A stretch of 64,000 bases of DNA from CAVPCY01 sp963702525 (lineage in GTDB: Bacteria; Actinomycetota; Coriobacteriia; Anaerosomatales; PHET01): the NCBI GenBank assembly GCA_963702525.1, contig CAVPCY010000025.1, positions 40,765-104,764 of the forward strand, written 5' to 3'. Shown here one piece after another: positions 17,321 to 25,745 of this stretch. The notes under the pieces are model-generated. The model ran no database searches. It worked only from the letters and a program-made list of their open reading frames with translations, and was not told the DNA's origin. Every line of letters begins with the position of its first letter. Position 1 is the stretch's first letter. Both the position numbers and the translations under genes were made by a program.

Positions 17321-18148
17321 CTACCTGACATTCACCGCCGCGGCGACTTCCTCACCGTCGACGAAGAAGGGCTGGTCGGCGCTGTTGATCTTGTTCATCA
17401 TGTCGAACTCGAAGACATCTGGCGTCGCGGCATCGGCGTGCACCGCCACAAACACCTTGTCGGTCAAAGGCAGCGGATCCAAAACGACCGTCACGTCCTT
17501 GTTCTCGCCAGCCGGGATGTGTTGCAGCCCCACGCGCGCACCCGGTGCGCCCTTGTCGTCGAGGTGCACGACGATCCACGCATCGGTGGGAGCCGCCGCG
17601 CGAGTGACGAGCAGTGAGTCCTTGGCGCCCGGCTGGTCGGCGACCTCGATCGCGGCGGTGCCGGCCACGGCGGGAATGCCGAAGTCTCGCACCGTCACGA
17701 CCTTCGCGAGTTCCTTGCCTCCCACGAAGTACGGGCGGTCCGGGCTCATCTCCTTGTTCATCATGTCGAAGTCGAACTTGTCGGCCTTGCCGCGGTCGGC
17801 GTGCACCGCCACGATCACCTTGGGCGTGGTAACGTCCTTGAGCTTGACCTTCACGTTCGTACTCTCGCCCCTGTCGACGTGCGTGATGCCTACGCGCATC
17901 CCCGGCTTGCCGTTGTCATCCGCGTGCACGACCACCCAGGCGCCGCCCGGTGCAACGACCTTATCGACGACGAGTTCGTCCACGCCGTCCTGGCTCTCGG
18001 CGAGATCGATCTTCGCCGAGTCGGCCGAGGCGACGTAGCCCCAGACCCGAGGGTCCTTCTCGGCAGACTGCTGGCTGGTGCATCCGGCTGCGGCGAGCAG
18101 TGAGAGCAGGCCGGCAACGAGCGCCACCTTCGCGAACGTTCTCTTCAT
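17321..18148 (-). CDS. Lipoprotein with two DUF7282-like repeats
   Basis: 275 residues. The ATG at 18148 follows AAAGGAACCG. The signal peptide ends in a lipobox (LAAAGC, Cys about 22). Two tandem repeats of about 120 residues each contain A-W-(V/I)-V-V-H-x-D-D, (G)AR/MRVG(I/L)xH(I/V), (K)DVT, V-A-V-H-A-D and F(D/E)FDMMNK, the DUF7282 pattern found in extracytoplasmic proteins of archaea and actinobacteria. It lies 30 bases downstream of copA on the same strand, so it may belong to the copper operon. The two MN-K/His-Asp clusters could bind metal, but that is untested. Confidence 0.7.
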   Translation of the reverse strand: MKRTFAKVALVAGLLSLLAAAGCTSQQSAEKDPRVWGYVASADSAKIDLAESQDGVDELVVDKVVAPGGAWVVVHADDNGKPGMRVGITHVDRGESTNVKVKLKDVTTPKVIVAVHADRGKADKFDFDMMNKEMSPDRPYFVGGKELAKVVTVRDFGIPAVAGTAAIEVADQPGAKDSLLVTRAAAPTDAWIVVHLDDKGAPGARVGLQHIPAGENKDVTVVLDPLPLTDKVFVAVHADAATPDVFEFDMMNKINSADQPFFVDGEEVAAAVNVR

Positions 18149-18177
18149 TGTTCGGTTCCTTTCGAGCATAGCCGCAG

Positions 18178-21100
18178 CTAGGCGGCGGAAGGGGTCGGTG
18201 CGGGCGTGCTGGTCGTGGGGCCACTCGGCGCAGCGGGCCTGGACGTCTCGGGCATGCTGGGCTTGAAGCGGCGCAACAGCAGCGAGCTCGTCACGACGCT
18301 CACGCTCGAGAACGCCATCGCGGCGCCGGCGACCCACGGGACCTGCGAGAGCAGACCGAGTGCGGCGACCGGGATCAGGATGGTGTTGTAGCCGAGCGCC
18401 CACACGAAGTTCTGGCGGATCTTGCGCATGGTCGCGCGGGAGAGCTGGATCGCGGTGACCACGTCGCGCAGGTCGTTCTTGATCAGCACGATGCCGCCGG
18501 TCTCCATCGCCACGTCGGTGCCGGCACCCATCGCGATACCCACGTCGGCCTGCGCCAGAGCGGGGGTGTCGTTGATGCCGTCGCCCACCATCGCGGTGAC
18601 CTTCTCGGCGGCTTGGAGCTTCGAGACCTCGGCGGCCTTGTTCTCCGGCAGGACCTCGGCGAGCACGTGCTCCTCGTCGAGCCCGGCCTCTGAAGCGATG
18701 GCGCGCGCGGTGCGGAAGTTGTCGCCGGTGATCATGAACGTCTCGACGTCCATCTTGCCCAGCGCCTCGACCGCCTCGGCCGAGTTCGGCTTGAGCGTGT
18801 CGGCCACGGCGATCATGCCGGCGAGCTTCGCGCCGTTCACGCCCACGAGCATGACGGTCTTGCCCTGGTCTTCGAGCGCGCAGATCCGCGGCTCGAAGGC
18901 CTCGATGCTGATGCCTTCGCGCGCCATGAGCTTGCGGTTGCCGAACGCCACCCGCATCCCCATGACCGTGCCCTCGACGCCGTGCCCCGGGATCGCCGAG
19001 AAGCCCTCGACGTCCGGCAGCTCGATGCCGTCTTGCTTCGCGCGGGCGACGACCGCCTCGGCCAGCGGGTGCTCGGAGTTGCGCTCGAGCGCCGCAGCCA
19101 TCGTGAAGACTCGCGCCGTGTCGTGGCCCTCGGCAAGCTCGATGTCGGTCACCTCAGGGGTGCCGTGCGTGAGCGTGCCGGTCTTGTCGAAGACGATCGC
19201 CGAGATCTTGTACGCGTTCTCGAGTGCCTCGCCGTTCTTGATGAGGATGCCGTAGCTCGCGCCCTTGCCGGTCCCGACCATGATGGCGGTCGGAGTGGCG
19301 AGGCCGAGCGCGCACGGGCACGCGATGACCACGACGGCGATGCCAGCCAGAAGCGCGGCGATCCACCAGCCGTTGGTCGAAGCGGCCATCAGGATGGGCT
19401 CGAGGATGAGCCCCGCGGCCATCGGGTCGGGCTGCGCGCCGAAGATCGCCGGACCGGCGAATCCCCAGAACAGGAACGTCGCGAGCGAGGCGATCAGCAC
19501 GAACGGGACGAACACGGCGCTGATGCGATCGGCGAAGCGCTGCACCGGGGCCTTGGAGCCCTGCGCGTCCTCGACGAGGCGCACGATCTGAGCGAGCGCC
19601 GTGTCCGCGCCGACCTTGGTCGCGCGGAACTTGAAGCTGCCCAGCTTGTTCATCGTCGCACCGATGACGGTGTCGCCCGCGGTCTTCTCGACCGGGATCG
19701 ACTCGCCGGTGAGCATCGACTCGTCCACCGCCGAGGAGCCCTCGATCAGCACGCCGTCGACCGGGACCTTCTCGCCGGGACGGACCACGACGAGGTCGCC
19801 CACGACAACCTGCTCGACCGGGATGTCGGACTCTTCCCCGCCGCGCACCACGCGTGCGGTCTTGGCTGCCAGGCCCATGAGCGCCTTGATCGAGTCGCTC
19901 GTGCGGCCCTTTGCGCGCGCCTCGAGCAACTTGCCCAGAAGCACGAAGGTGATGAGCAGCGCGCTCGTCTCGTAGAAGACCGGCTCCATCTCGAGCGCCG
20001 GAACGAACGTCGCCGCCACGCTGTAGAAGTACGCCGCCGAGGTGCCGATGGCGATGAGCGTGTCCATGTTGCCGGTGCGCTGCTTCAACGCGCCCCACGC
20101 GCCCTTGTAGAAGCGCGCGCCTGCGATGAACTGCACCGGGGTGGCGAGCAGGAACATGATGTACTTGCCGACCTGCATCGGGTCCCACGCGCCGCCCACG
20201 GTCTTGGCGAGCCACTCGGCGATCGCCAGCGGGATCGCGTCCATGAACGGAGGAACCATCGCGATGAGCAGCAGCGGGATGGAGATGGCCACCGAGAAGA
20301 TGAACATGCGCTTCTCGGCAGCGTATGCCTTCTCCTGCGCCTCGCGCTGGAGGTCGGCACCGCTCGTACCGCTCGCGACCCCGTCTACCTTGACGGTGGC
20401 ACCGTAGCCGGCGCTCTGAACGGCCTTGATGATCTCGTCGATGCCCACCACGGCCGGGTCGAACTCGACCGTGCCGGTCTCTATGGCCAGGTTGACCGAG
20501 GCGCTCTGCACGCCTGGGAGCTTGTTCAGCACCTTCTCGATCAGCCCGGAGCAGCTCGCGCAGTGCATGCCTGTCAGAACGAGCGTCACCTTGCCGGCCT
20601 GAGCGGCGGGCGCTGCGGCCTCAAGCGGCATCGCGGTGTAGCCGAGCTTCTCGACGATCTCGACGATCTTGTCGTCGGTGATGATTGCGGGGTCGTACGT
20701 CGTTGCGAGCCGCTCCGTGGCGAGGTTCACCGCGCTCGAAGTGACGCCCGGCGTCTTGGCGAGCGTCTTCTCGATGACCGCCACGCACGACGCGCACGTC
20801 ATGCCCCCGACCGCGAACGACGCGTCGGAGAGCTCGTCGCCCTCGGGCACCGGTTCAGGGTCGGGCACCGACTCCAGCCGAACGATCTCGGCTTCCTCGG
20901 CGGCCATGTGGTCGGGGTCCATGTCGTGCCCGGCGTGATCCATGTTCTGCATGTCGTGCATCGGTGCGGGAGCGGCGACCTCGACCGTCAGCGGCTTCCC
21001 CATCGATGACGAACGGATCGCCCGGCGTGAAGCCCGATTCGATCACTGCACCGACGAGATCGTCGATTTCGACGTCGTGCTCGAGCCCCACGACGACGAG

Positions 21101-21238
21101 TCCTGCTTCGGCGTTCGCCTCTACCGACACGACGCCGTCTATCTTGCCGGCGTTCATCGCAACGAGCTTCTCGCAGGCGCCGCAGTGCATTCCCTGCACG
21201 CGGAGCCGCAGCTCGCTATGTGTGGCCTGCGTTGTCAT
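18178..21238 (-). CDS. copA: Copper-translocating P-type ATPase CopA with three HMA domains (one frame break)
   Basis: About 1020 residues if a GGGG run near 21000 is read as GGG. HMA1 (GMHCGACE) is in one frame from the ATG at 21238 and ends in SGFTPGDPFVIDG; the other frame continues GKPLTVEV. A His/Met/Asp linker (HDMQNMDHAGHDMD) leads to HMA2 (GMTCASC), HMA3 (GMHCASC) and a full P1B core: CPC in VVIACPCALG, phosphorylation site DKTGTLTHG, SEHPLAEA, GDGINDTPAL. It exports Cu(I). Without the correction, HMA1 runs into unrelated Arg-rich sequence, so a frame error is more likely than a separate copper chaperone gene. The gene is followed by a DUF7282 lipoprotein. Confidence 0.93.
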
Positions 21239-21251
21239 GTCGTCTTCCTGT

Positions 21252-21789
21252 CTACTCCACGACTATCTTGCCGAAAACCATCTCCATGCCACACGAGAAG
21301 GAGTAGTCACCCTTCTGGAGTGCGGGCAGCTTGACGGTCTTGGCACCGCTTGTGAGGTCTTCGGAGAAGTCGAGGTCCTTGCTCATGACCTGCCCCGTGC
21401 AGCCACTGCTCTGCCCGAAGGTGATCTCGGCCGGAATGCCGGCAGCGAGCTTGATGACGTTGGGCTGGTAGTAGCCCTTGGACAGGTCGACCGAGATGGT
21501 CTGGACGTTGCCGCTGACGGCGGCCGCACCTTCGACCGGATCGCCGGTGACACCGCCTGCAGTGGGAGCGGTCGAGCCGCAGCAAGCGCAGCCGGCGCCG
21601 CCGGACGCTGGCGGGCGCGCCGCCGACTCCCGTGCCGGCAACCGTGGCCGATCCTGCGGCGTCGGCGGTCGCGCTACCGCTGCGCGCGGCGGCGAACTGG
21701 TACGCGCCGAAGAAGGCGCCGATGACGAGCACGGCGATCACGATGAAACGTGCGGATCCGCCGGTCTTGGGTGTTGTGTCTGTGGTCAT
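21252..21789 (-). CDS. Membrane-anchored cupredoxin-like copper protein, one frameshift
   Basis: About 179 residues. Start ATG at 21789 with GAGGAG upstream. An N-terminal helix (ARFIVIAVLVIGAFFGAYQFA) anchors it, followed by a Gly/Ala linker where the frame breaks near 21600-21615 (VGGAPA to GGAGCACCG). The cupredoxin domain has QTISVDLSKGYYQPNVIKLAAG, a Cys in SSGCTG, and a C-terminal YSFSCGMEMVFGKIVV with a Cys and Met ligand loop. It faces outward and probably binds copper for CopA-linked export or delivery. It lies 14 bases from the copA start, in the same operon. Confidence 0.78.
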
Positions 21790-21818
21790 GGTGAGTTGTC
21801 TCCTCTTTGTGTTGGTCA

Positions 21819-23090
21819 CTAGGTGAACATACCGCCGAGAGCGAGCCCTGCTATGAGGGCCGCGGCGACAGCAGCGACTATGAGCGCCATCTCTATGGGG
21901 CTGAAGCCGAACAGGCCGGCCGGAGCGCTGGATTCCGCGCCCGAGCGGGCCGCCTCGGCGATGCGCTTGTCGCGCCGCCCGGCTACCCAAAGCGCTCCGC
22001 CCGCGCCGGCGACGCCAAGCAGCAGCCACGGCAAAGGCCTCGGGCCCTGCGCGGTGCCGGCCGTGCCCACAAGCAGCTGACCCTGCATCATGCTCATGCC
22101 GCACGTCAGCGTGTAGGCACCCGCCTTCGTCGCCGGCACGTCGACCGCGGTCACGGCGTTGGGCGCGAGGTCGGCAAGGATGTTGAGCTGCGGCAGGAAG
22201 ATCTGGTCCGAGCACGCGACATCTTCCTTGCGATCGACCACGAGGCGTACGGGCTTGTCGGCGGGGATCTGCACGACCTGCGGCACGAACTGCGTGTTCT
22301 CGATCGTTATCGGGACCTCGACGACCCCGTCGGCGGCCGTCGTGTAGGTCGGCTGAGCCGTCGGCGCGCCCAGAAGCGCGGTCTTGACGGTCGTGAAGGT
22401 GACCGGCGCGCCGGTGGCGACGAGGCCGCGGTTGATGAAGACCAGTCCGAACAGGATGACGCCGACGGCGAGCACCGACATCATCCGCTGCTTCCACACG
22501 CGCGGGATCATCGAGCCGGCGGTGCCGAACGCCACCATGAGCGGCGCGGTGCCCAGGCCGAACGCGGCCATGCCCACAGCACCGGTCAGGGCGCTTCCGC
22601 TCGCCGCGGCGGCAACCTGCGCAGCCATCAGCGGGCCGCACGGCAGCAGGCCGGTCATGAGTCCGAAGGTGATCGGCGTGGCGAGCGTGCTCGTGCCATG
22701 CTCGGCGTCGGCAGTCGACTTGCGCCGCAGCTTCACGATCGCGTCGAGCAGGAACTTGGGCGGGCGCGGGGTGAGCCGGGCGGCCCACGGCACCTTGCCG
22801 GTCATTCCCAGTCCGAGCACGATCATGAACGCGCCGGCCACGTAGTAGACGTAGGGCCGGGCAGCGTCGAGATTCAGAAACGCGCCCACCGCTCCAAGCA
22901 GTAGGCCGACCATCATGTAGCTAAGGATCTTGGCGCCCTGGTAGGCGGCGTTCGGAACCATCTTGCGATACCACGGGCCGTCTTCCTCGCCCTTGACCGC
23001 GTAGGTCAGTACAAGGGGACCGCACATGGACACGCAGTGCAGGCTCGTGCCAAGCCCCAGGACGAACATGGATACGATGAATGCTTGCAA
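21819..23090 (-). CDS. UreH/SafE-like six-helix membrane protein fused to a cupredoxin domain
   Basis: 423 residues. The N-terminal domain (residues 1-200) is the UreH-like/TauE-type membrane fold with the conserved LHCVSMCGPLVL and GLLPCGPL motifs whose Cys and His could pass metal. Residues about 245-345 form a cupredoxin (VPITIENTQFVPQVVQIPADKPV ... YTLTCGMSMMQGQLLVG), and a last helix ends the protein. The same CGM-x-M copper loop occurs in the next gene. Related proteins act in copper homeostasis and cytochrome oxidase assembly. Intact. Confidence 0.78.
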   Translation of the reverse strand: MQAFIVSMFVLGLGTSLHCVSMCGPLVLTYAVKGEEDGPWYRKMVPNAAYQGAKILSYMMVGLLLGAVGAFLNLDAARPYVYYVAGAFMIVLGLGMTGKVPWAARLTPRPPKFLLDAIVKLRRKSTADAEHGTSTLATPITFGLMTGLLPCGPLMAAQVAAAASGSALTGAVGMAAFGLGTAPLMVAFGTAGSMIPRVWKQRMMSVLAVGVILFGLVFINRGLVATGAPVTFTTVKTALLGAPTAQPTYTTAADGVVEVPITIENTQFVPQVVQIPADKPVRLVVDRKEDVACSDQIFLPQLNILADLAPNAVTAVDVPATKAGAYTLTCGMSMMQGQLLVGTAGTAQGPRPLPWLLLGVAGAGGALWVAGRRDKRIAEAARSGAESSAPAGLFGFSPIEMALIVAAVAAALIAGLALGGMFT

Positions 23091-23212
23091 CGTGAAGACG
23101 CTCCTCGAAGACTAGTCGGGCTCGCGGACGCAATCAGAAGCGCGCGCGACGACAGGTCCACCGCTCAGGCATGCCGGGGCGCGCCTGAAGGCAGGTGGAT
23201 ACGAGGAGCAGA

Positions 23213-23581
23213 TCAGACTCTGAAGCGCACTCCCAGTGGGGACTCGGGAGGCGGAGGCGGTGCAGCATCCACGATGAGCACCGGACGAGCGACCATCTGC
23301 GGCCGGAAGAGCACGATGGCGGCCGCGATGAAGGAGAAGAGACTAAGAAGCAGCGTCTGAAGCCCGGACGGGACCACGCCCGTCGGAGCGTCGGAGACCG
23401 TCCACGCGCCGCCACAGTCCGAGAAGAACCCGGCAGTGTCACCAGCGTGCATGAACCCCATGTAGCTGCCCATCTGCATCTGGCAGCCCACCATGCGGCA
23501 CGTCGGCACGACGACAGTCACGAACGCGATGATGATCGCGGTCGCGATGAGCGCCTTGCGGTTGTTGCGCAGCTGGTTCAT
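23213..23581 (-). CDS. Small Cys/Met-rich membrane protein
   Basis: 122 residues, two hydrophobic segments (ALIATAIIIAFVTVVVPTC and LQTLLLSLFSFIAAAIVLF). Between them lies a Cys/Met cluster (CRMVGCQMQMGSYMGFMHAGD, then a Cys in FFSDCGG). It is transcribed towards the UreH-cupredoxin gene, 122 bases away. The Met/Cys richness and place next to copper genes suggest metal binding outside the cell; no family assigned with certainty. Confidence 0.5.
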   Translation of the reverse strand: MNQLRNNRKALIATAIIIAFVTVVVPTCRMVGCQMQMGSYMGFMHAGDTAGFFSDCGGAWTVSDAPTGVVPSGLQTLLLSLFSFIAAAIVLFRPQMVARPVLIVDAAPPPPPESPLGVRFRV

Positions 23582-23686
23582 TCACTCCCCGAGAAACGTG
23601 TCGGACGGGCCTTTCTGTGCAAGTACCGTGCCCAAACAGCGCCCACCGGTGCCGCCTGCTTTGAGCTGCCCAGACCCCCGACGAGC

Positions 23687-24493
23687 CTACTTGAGGTCGA
23701 CCGCGCAGCCTGCCGCGGCAGCCCCGTCTGCGACCCGCTCCTTCAGGTACGTCGCAGGCTTCTCGGCGAGCCCCAGCAACCCTGCGCGAGCCGCCAGCTG
23801 TGCGGGCGTGCCGTCGCCAGCCAGGTAGCCGTTGACCTTGGCCGCGGCTGCGCTGTCTCGGAAGGCCTGCTCGCTGGCACCGAACATCGCCTTGAACTCG
23901 CGCGCCAGCGTGGGGTCTTGCCTCAGGTAGTACTTCTGGTGGTAGTCCTCGGCGGGATAGAAGCGCGACAGCGGCTCGATACGCGTGGCGACGCTCTTGC
24001 CACTGGCCGCCTCGTAGCGCCGGGCGCTCTCGCGAGCCGTGGCGAGCTGCGCATCGGCAGTCGTGAGTACCACCGAGGAGTACTGGTTGGTGTAGGGCCG
24101 TCCGGACGGGTCGTGAGCCTTCCAGAACACGTCGAGCAACTCACCGTACGAGACAACCTCAGGGTCGTAGAGCACCTCGACAGACTCGACGTGATCGCCG
24201 ATCGCTTCGTAGGTGGGCGACTGCTTCGCGCCACCGGCATAGCCGACTCTCGTGCGCCACACCCCGTCGACGGCCCCGAACCGGGCGTCAGAGCCCCAGA
24301 ATCAACCGAGGCCGAATACGGCGGTCTGCAGCCCGGCGGGTGCCTGGGTGTCCAGTTCGGGCCGCGGGCGCGTTGCCGGGGCGGCCGCACCGCCTGCGGT
24401 CGGCGTGGACTCGACGCCCGCGCAGCCGCCGGCCCCGGCAAGCGAGGACAGCAGCGCGGCGAGGACGAGCGAGGTCAGCAGGACTCTTCGCAT
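23687..24493 (-). CDS. msrA: Selenocysteine-containing peptide-methionine (S)-S-oxide reductase MsrA, lipoprotein type
   Basis: 268 residues if UGA at 24304-24302 is read as Sec. The ATG at 24493 starts a signal peptide with lipobox (LAGAGGC), so this MsrA acts outside the membrane. After a Pro/Ala linker comes AVFGLG-U-FWGSDARF, where MsrA has GCFWG; the UGA sits exactly at the catalytic Cys. VWRTRVGYAGG, YHQKYYLR and the Glu/Asp/Tyr residues of the family follow in frame. A stop there would leave a 63-residue peptide and an orphaned domain. It lies 5 bases after msrB. It reduces S-methionine sulfoxide in exported proteins. Confidence 0.88.
24273..24286 (-). promoter_or_regulatory. SECIS-like hairpin of the first msrA
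   Basis: On the mRNA, GCCCGGTTCGGGGC starts 15 bases after the UGA and can fold as a short stem with a GUU apical loop. Bacterial SECIS elements lie directly after UGA inside the gene and usually carry a G early in the apical loop. The same element at the same spacing occurs in the second msrA. Confidence 0.5.
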
Positions 24494-24498
24494 CCCGT

Positions 24499-24901
24499 TT
24501 ACTCGGCAGGCTCGAAGGTGATCGAGACCGAGTTGATGCAGTAGCGCAGGCCGGTGGGCTGCGGACCGTCTGTGAAGACGTGGCCGAGATGTCCGTCGCA
24601 CACTGCGCACCGGACCTCGGTGCGAGCCATGCCGAAGCTGGCGTCGCGGTGCTCGGTGACGGCGTCAGGCTCGATGGGCTCGTAGAAGCTCGGCCAGCCG
24701 CAGCCGGAATGGAACTTGGCCGCCGAGGAGAAGAGCTCGGCGCCGCACCCCGCGCAGCGGAACAGCGCCGGCCTCGGCGGTGTCGGTGAGCGCGCCCGAG
24801 AACGCCGGCTCGGTACCGGCGCGCCGCAACACGCGGAACTGTTCGGGGTCGAGCAGGGCTCGCCACTCGTCGTCGGTCTTCACGATCTTCTCGCGCGTCA
24901 T
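24499..24901 (-). CDS. msrB: Peptide-methionine (R)-S-oxide reductase MsrB, one frameshift
   Basis: About 133 residues after joining two frames near 24775-24785 (TDTAEAG to LFRCAGCG). Zn-binding pairs CAGC and CAVC, the KFHSGCGWPSF block and the catalytic RYCINS are present; here the catalytic residue is Cys, not Sec. It lies between the two selenocysteine MsrA genes on the same strand (27 and 5 bases apart), so the trio is an operon covering both sulfoxide stereoisomers. No signal peptide, so it is cytoplasmic. Confidence 0.88.
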
Positions 24902-24928
24902 CGAAAGTCTCCCTCGCGATGGTGGGTG

Positions 24929-25645
24929 TTATCGGCAGTGCGCCAGAAGGTACTTCCCCGCCGCATCGCTCAGGCCGAGCACCGGAAGGTCGCGCTCGAC
25001 ACGCGCGCAGGGGCTTCCGTACACATGCGCGTTGGCACGCATGGCCGCGGGGCTGTCGACCAGGTCCTGGTCGCTGGGGTACATCTCGCGAAACTCGGAC
25101 ATGATCTGCCGGCTGTTTCGCAGGTAGTACTTCTGGTGGTACTCCTCGGCGGGCCAGAAACGCGTCAGCGGCTCGATGCGCGTGGCGAGCGTGCGGCGGT
25201 ACAGGTCGGCCACGCGCTCGCCGCTCTCGCGGGCGATCGCGAGCTGCTCGTCGTCGTGTACGAGCACGAGCGACGCGTACTGGTCCTTGTGCGCCGGGCG
25301 GGTGGCGTCGTGGCTTTGCCAGAACAGCTCGAGCAGGTCCTCGTAGCTCACCACCGATGGGTCGAAGTCCACTTGGAAGCACTCTGTGTGGTCGCCCATG
25401 CGATGGTAGGTGGGATTCTCCATAGCGCCGCCGGCGTAGCCCACCCGCGTGCGCCAGACCCCATCGACGAGCCCGAACCGGGCATCGGGAGTCCAGAATC
25501 AACCGTTGGCGAAGGTCGCCGTCAGCAGCGCCTCGGGTATCTGAAGGTCGAGAGGCGGGACGAGCCGGGCGACGGAAGCCAGCGGCGTTCTCGTCGGCTG
25601 GGTTTGCCGCGCTTGTGACTGCTGAGATCCGAACAGGCCGAACAT
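24929..25645 (-). CDS. msrA: Selenocysteine-containing MsrA, cytoplasmic type
   Basis: 238 residues with UGA at 25501-25499 read as Sec. The ATG at 25645 has AGGAGG 7 bases upstream. A 45-residue N-terminal extension leads to ATFANG-U-FWTPDARFG, again the MsrA GCFWG position, then VWRTRVGYAGG and the full catalytic domain to residue 238. No signal peptide is evident. It is first in the msrA-msrB-msrA operon. The two MsrA proteins are clearly diverged from each other, so keeping UGA in both argues for selection rather than error. Confidence 0.88.
25471..25483 (-). promoter_or_regulatory. SECIS-like hairpin of the second msrA
   Basis: On the mRNA, GCCCGGTTCGGGC forms a perfect 5-bp stem with loop GUU, 15 bases after the UGA, the same spacing as in the neighbouring msrA. 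Confidence 0.5.
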
Positions 25646-25745
25646 GCGTTGCACCTCCTGGGTTGCGATACCCACGAAGTGCAAGGCGTGTGCCGCCTGT
25701 GCGCCGCTCGCTACTTCCGGCGGCTCTACCGCTCCTGGCCGTGGC

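Noticed and set aside
18982..21009. 675-codon open frame on the plus strand, antisense to copA
   Set aside because: Composed of Arg/His/Leu-rich shadow sequence; copA on the other strand has full domain support.
21307..22788. 493-codon minus-strand frame across the cupredoxin and UreH-cupredoxin genes
   Set aside because: Only its last part (MTTDTT onward) is real; the first two thirds are an Arg-rich shadow of the UreH-cupredoxin gene.
24302..25501. UGA codons in msrA as ordinary stops of pseudogenes
   Set aside because: Both fall exactly on the catalytic Cys codon of two diverged genes, frames are intact on both sides, and a peroxiredoxin shows the same pattern.
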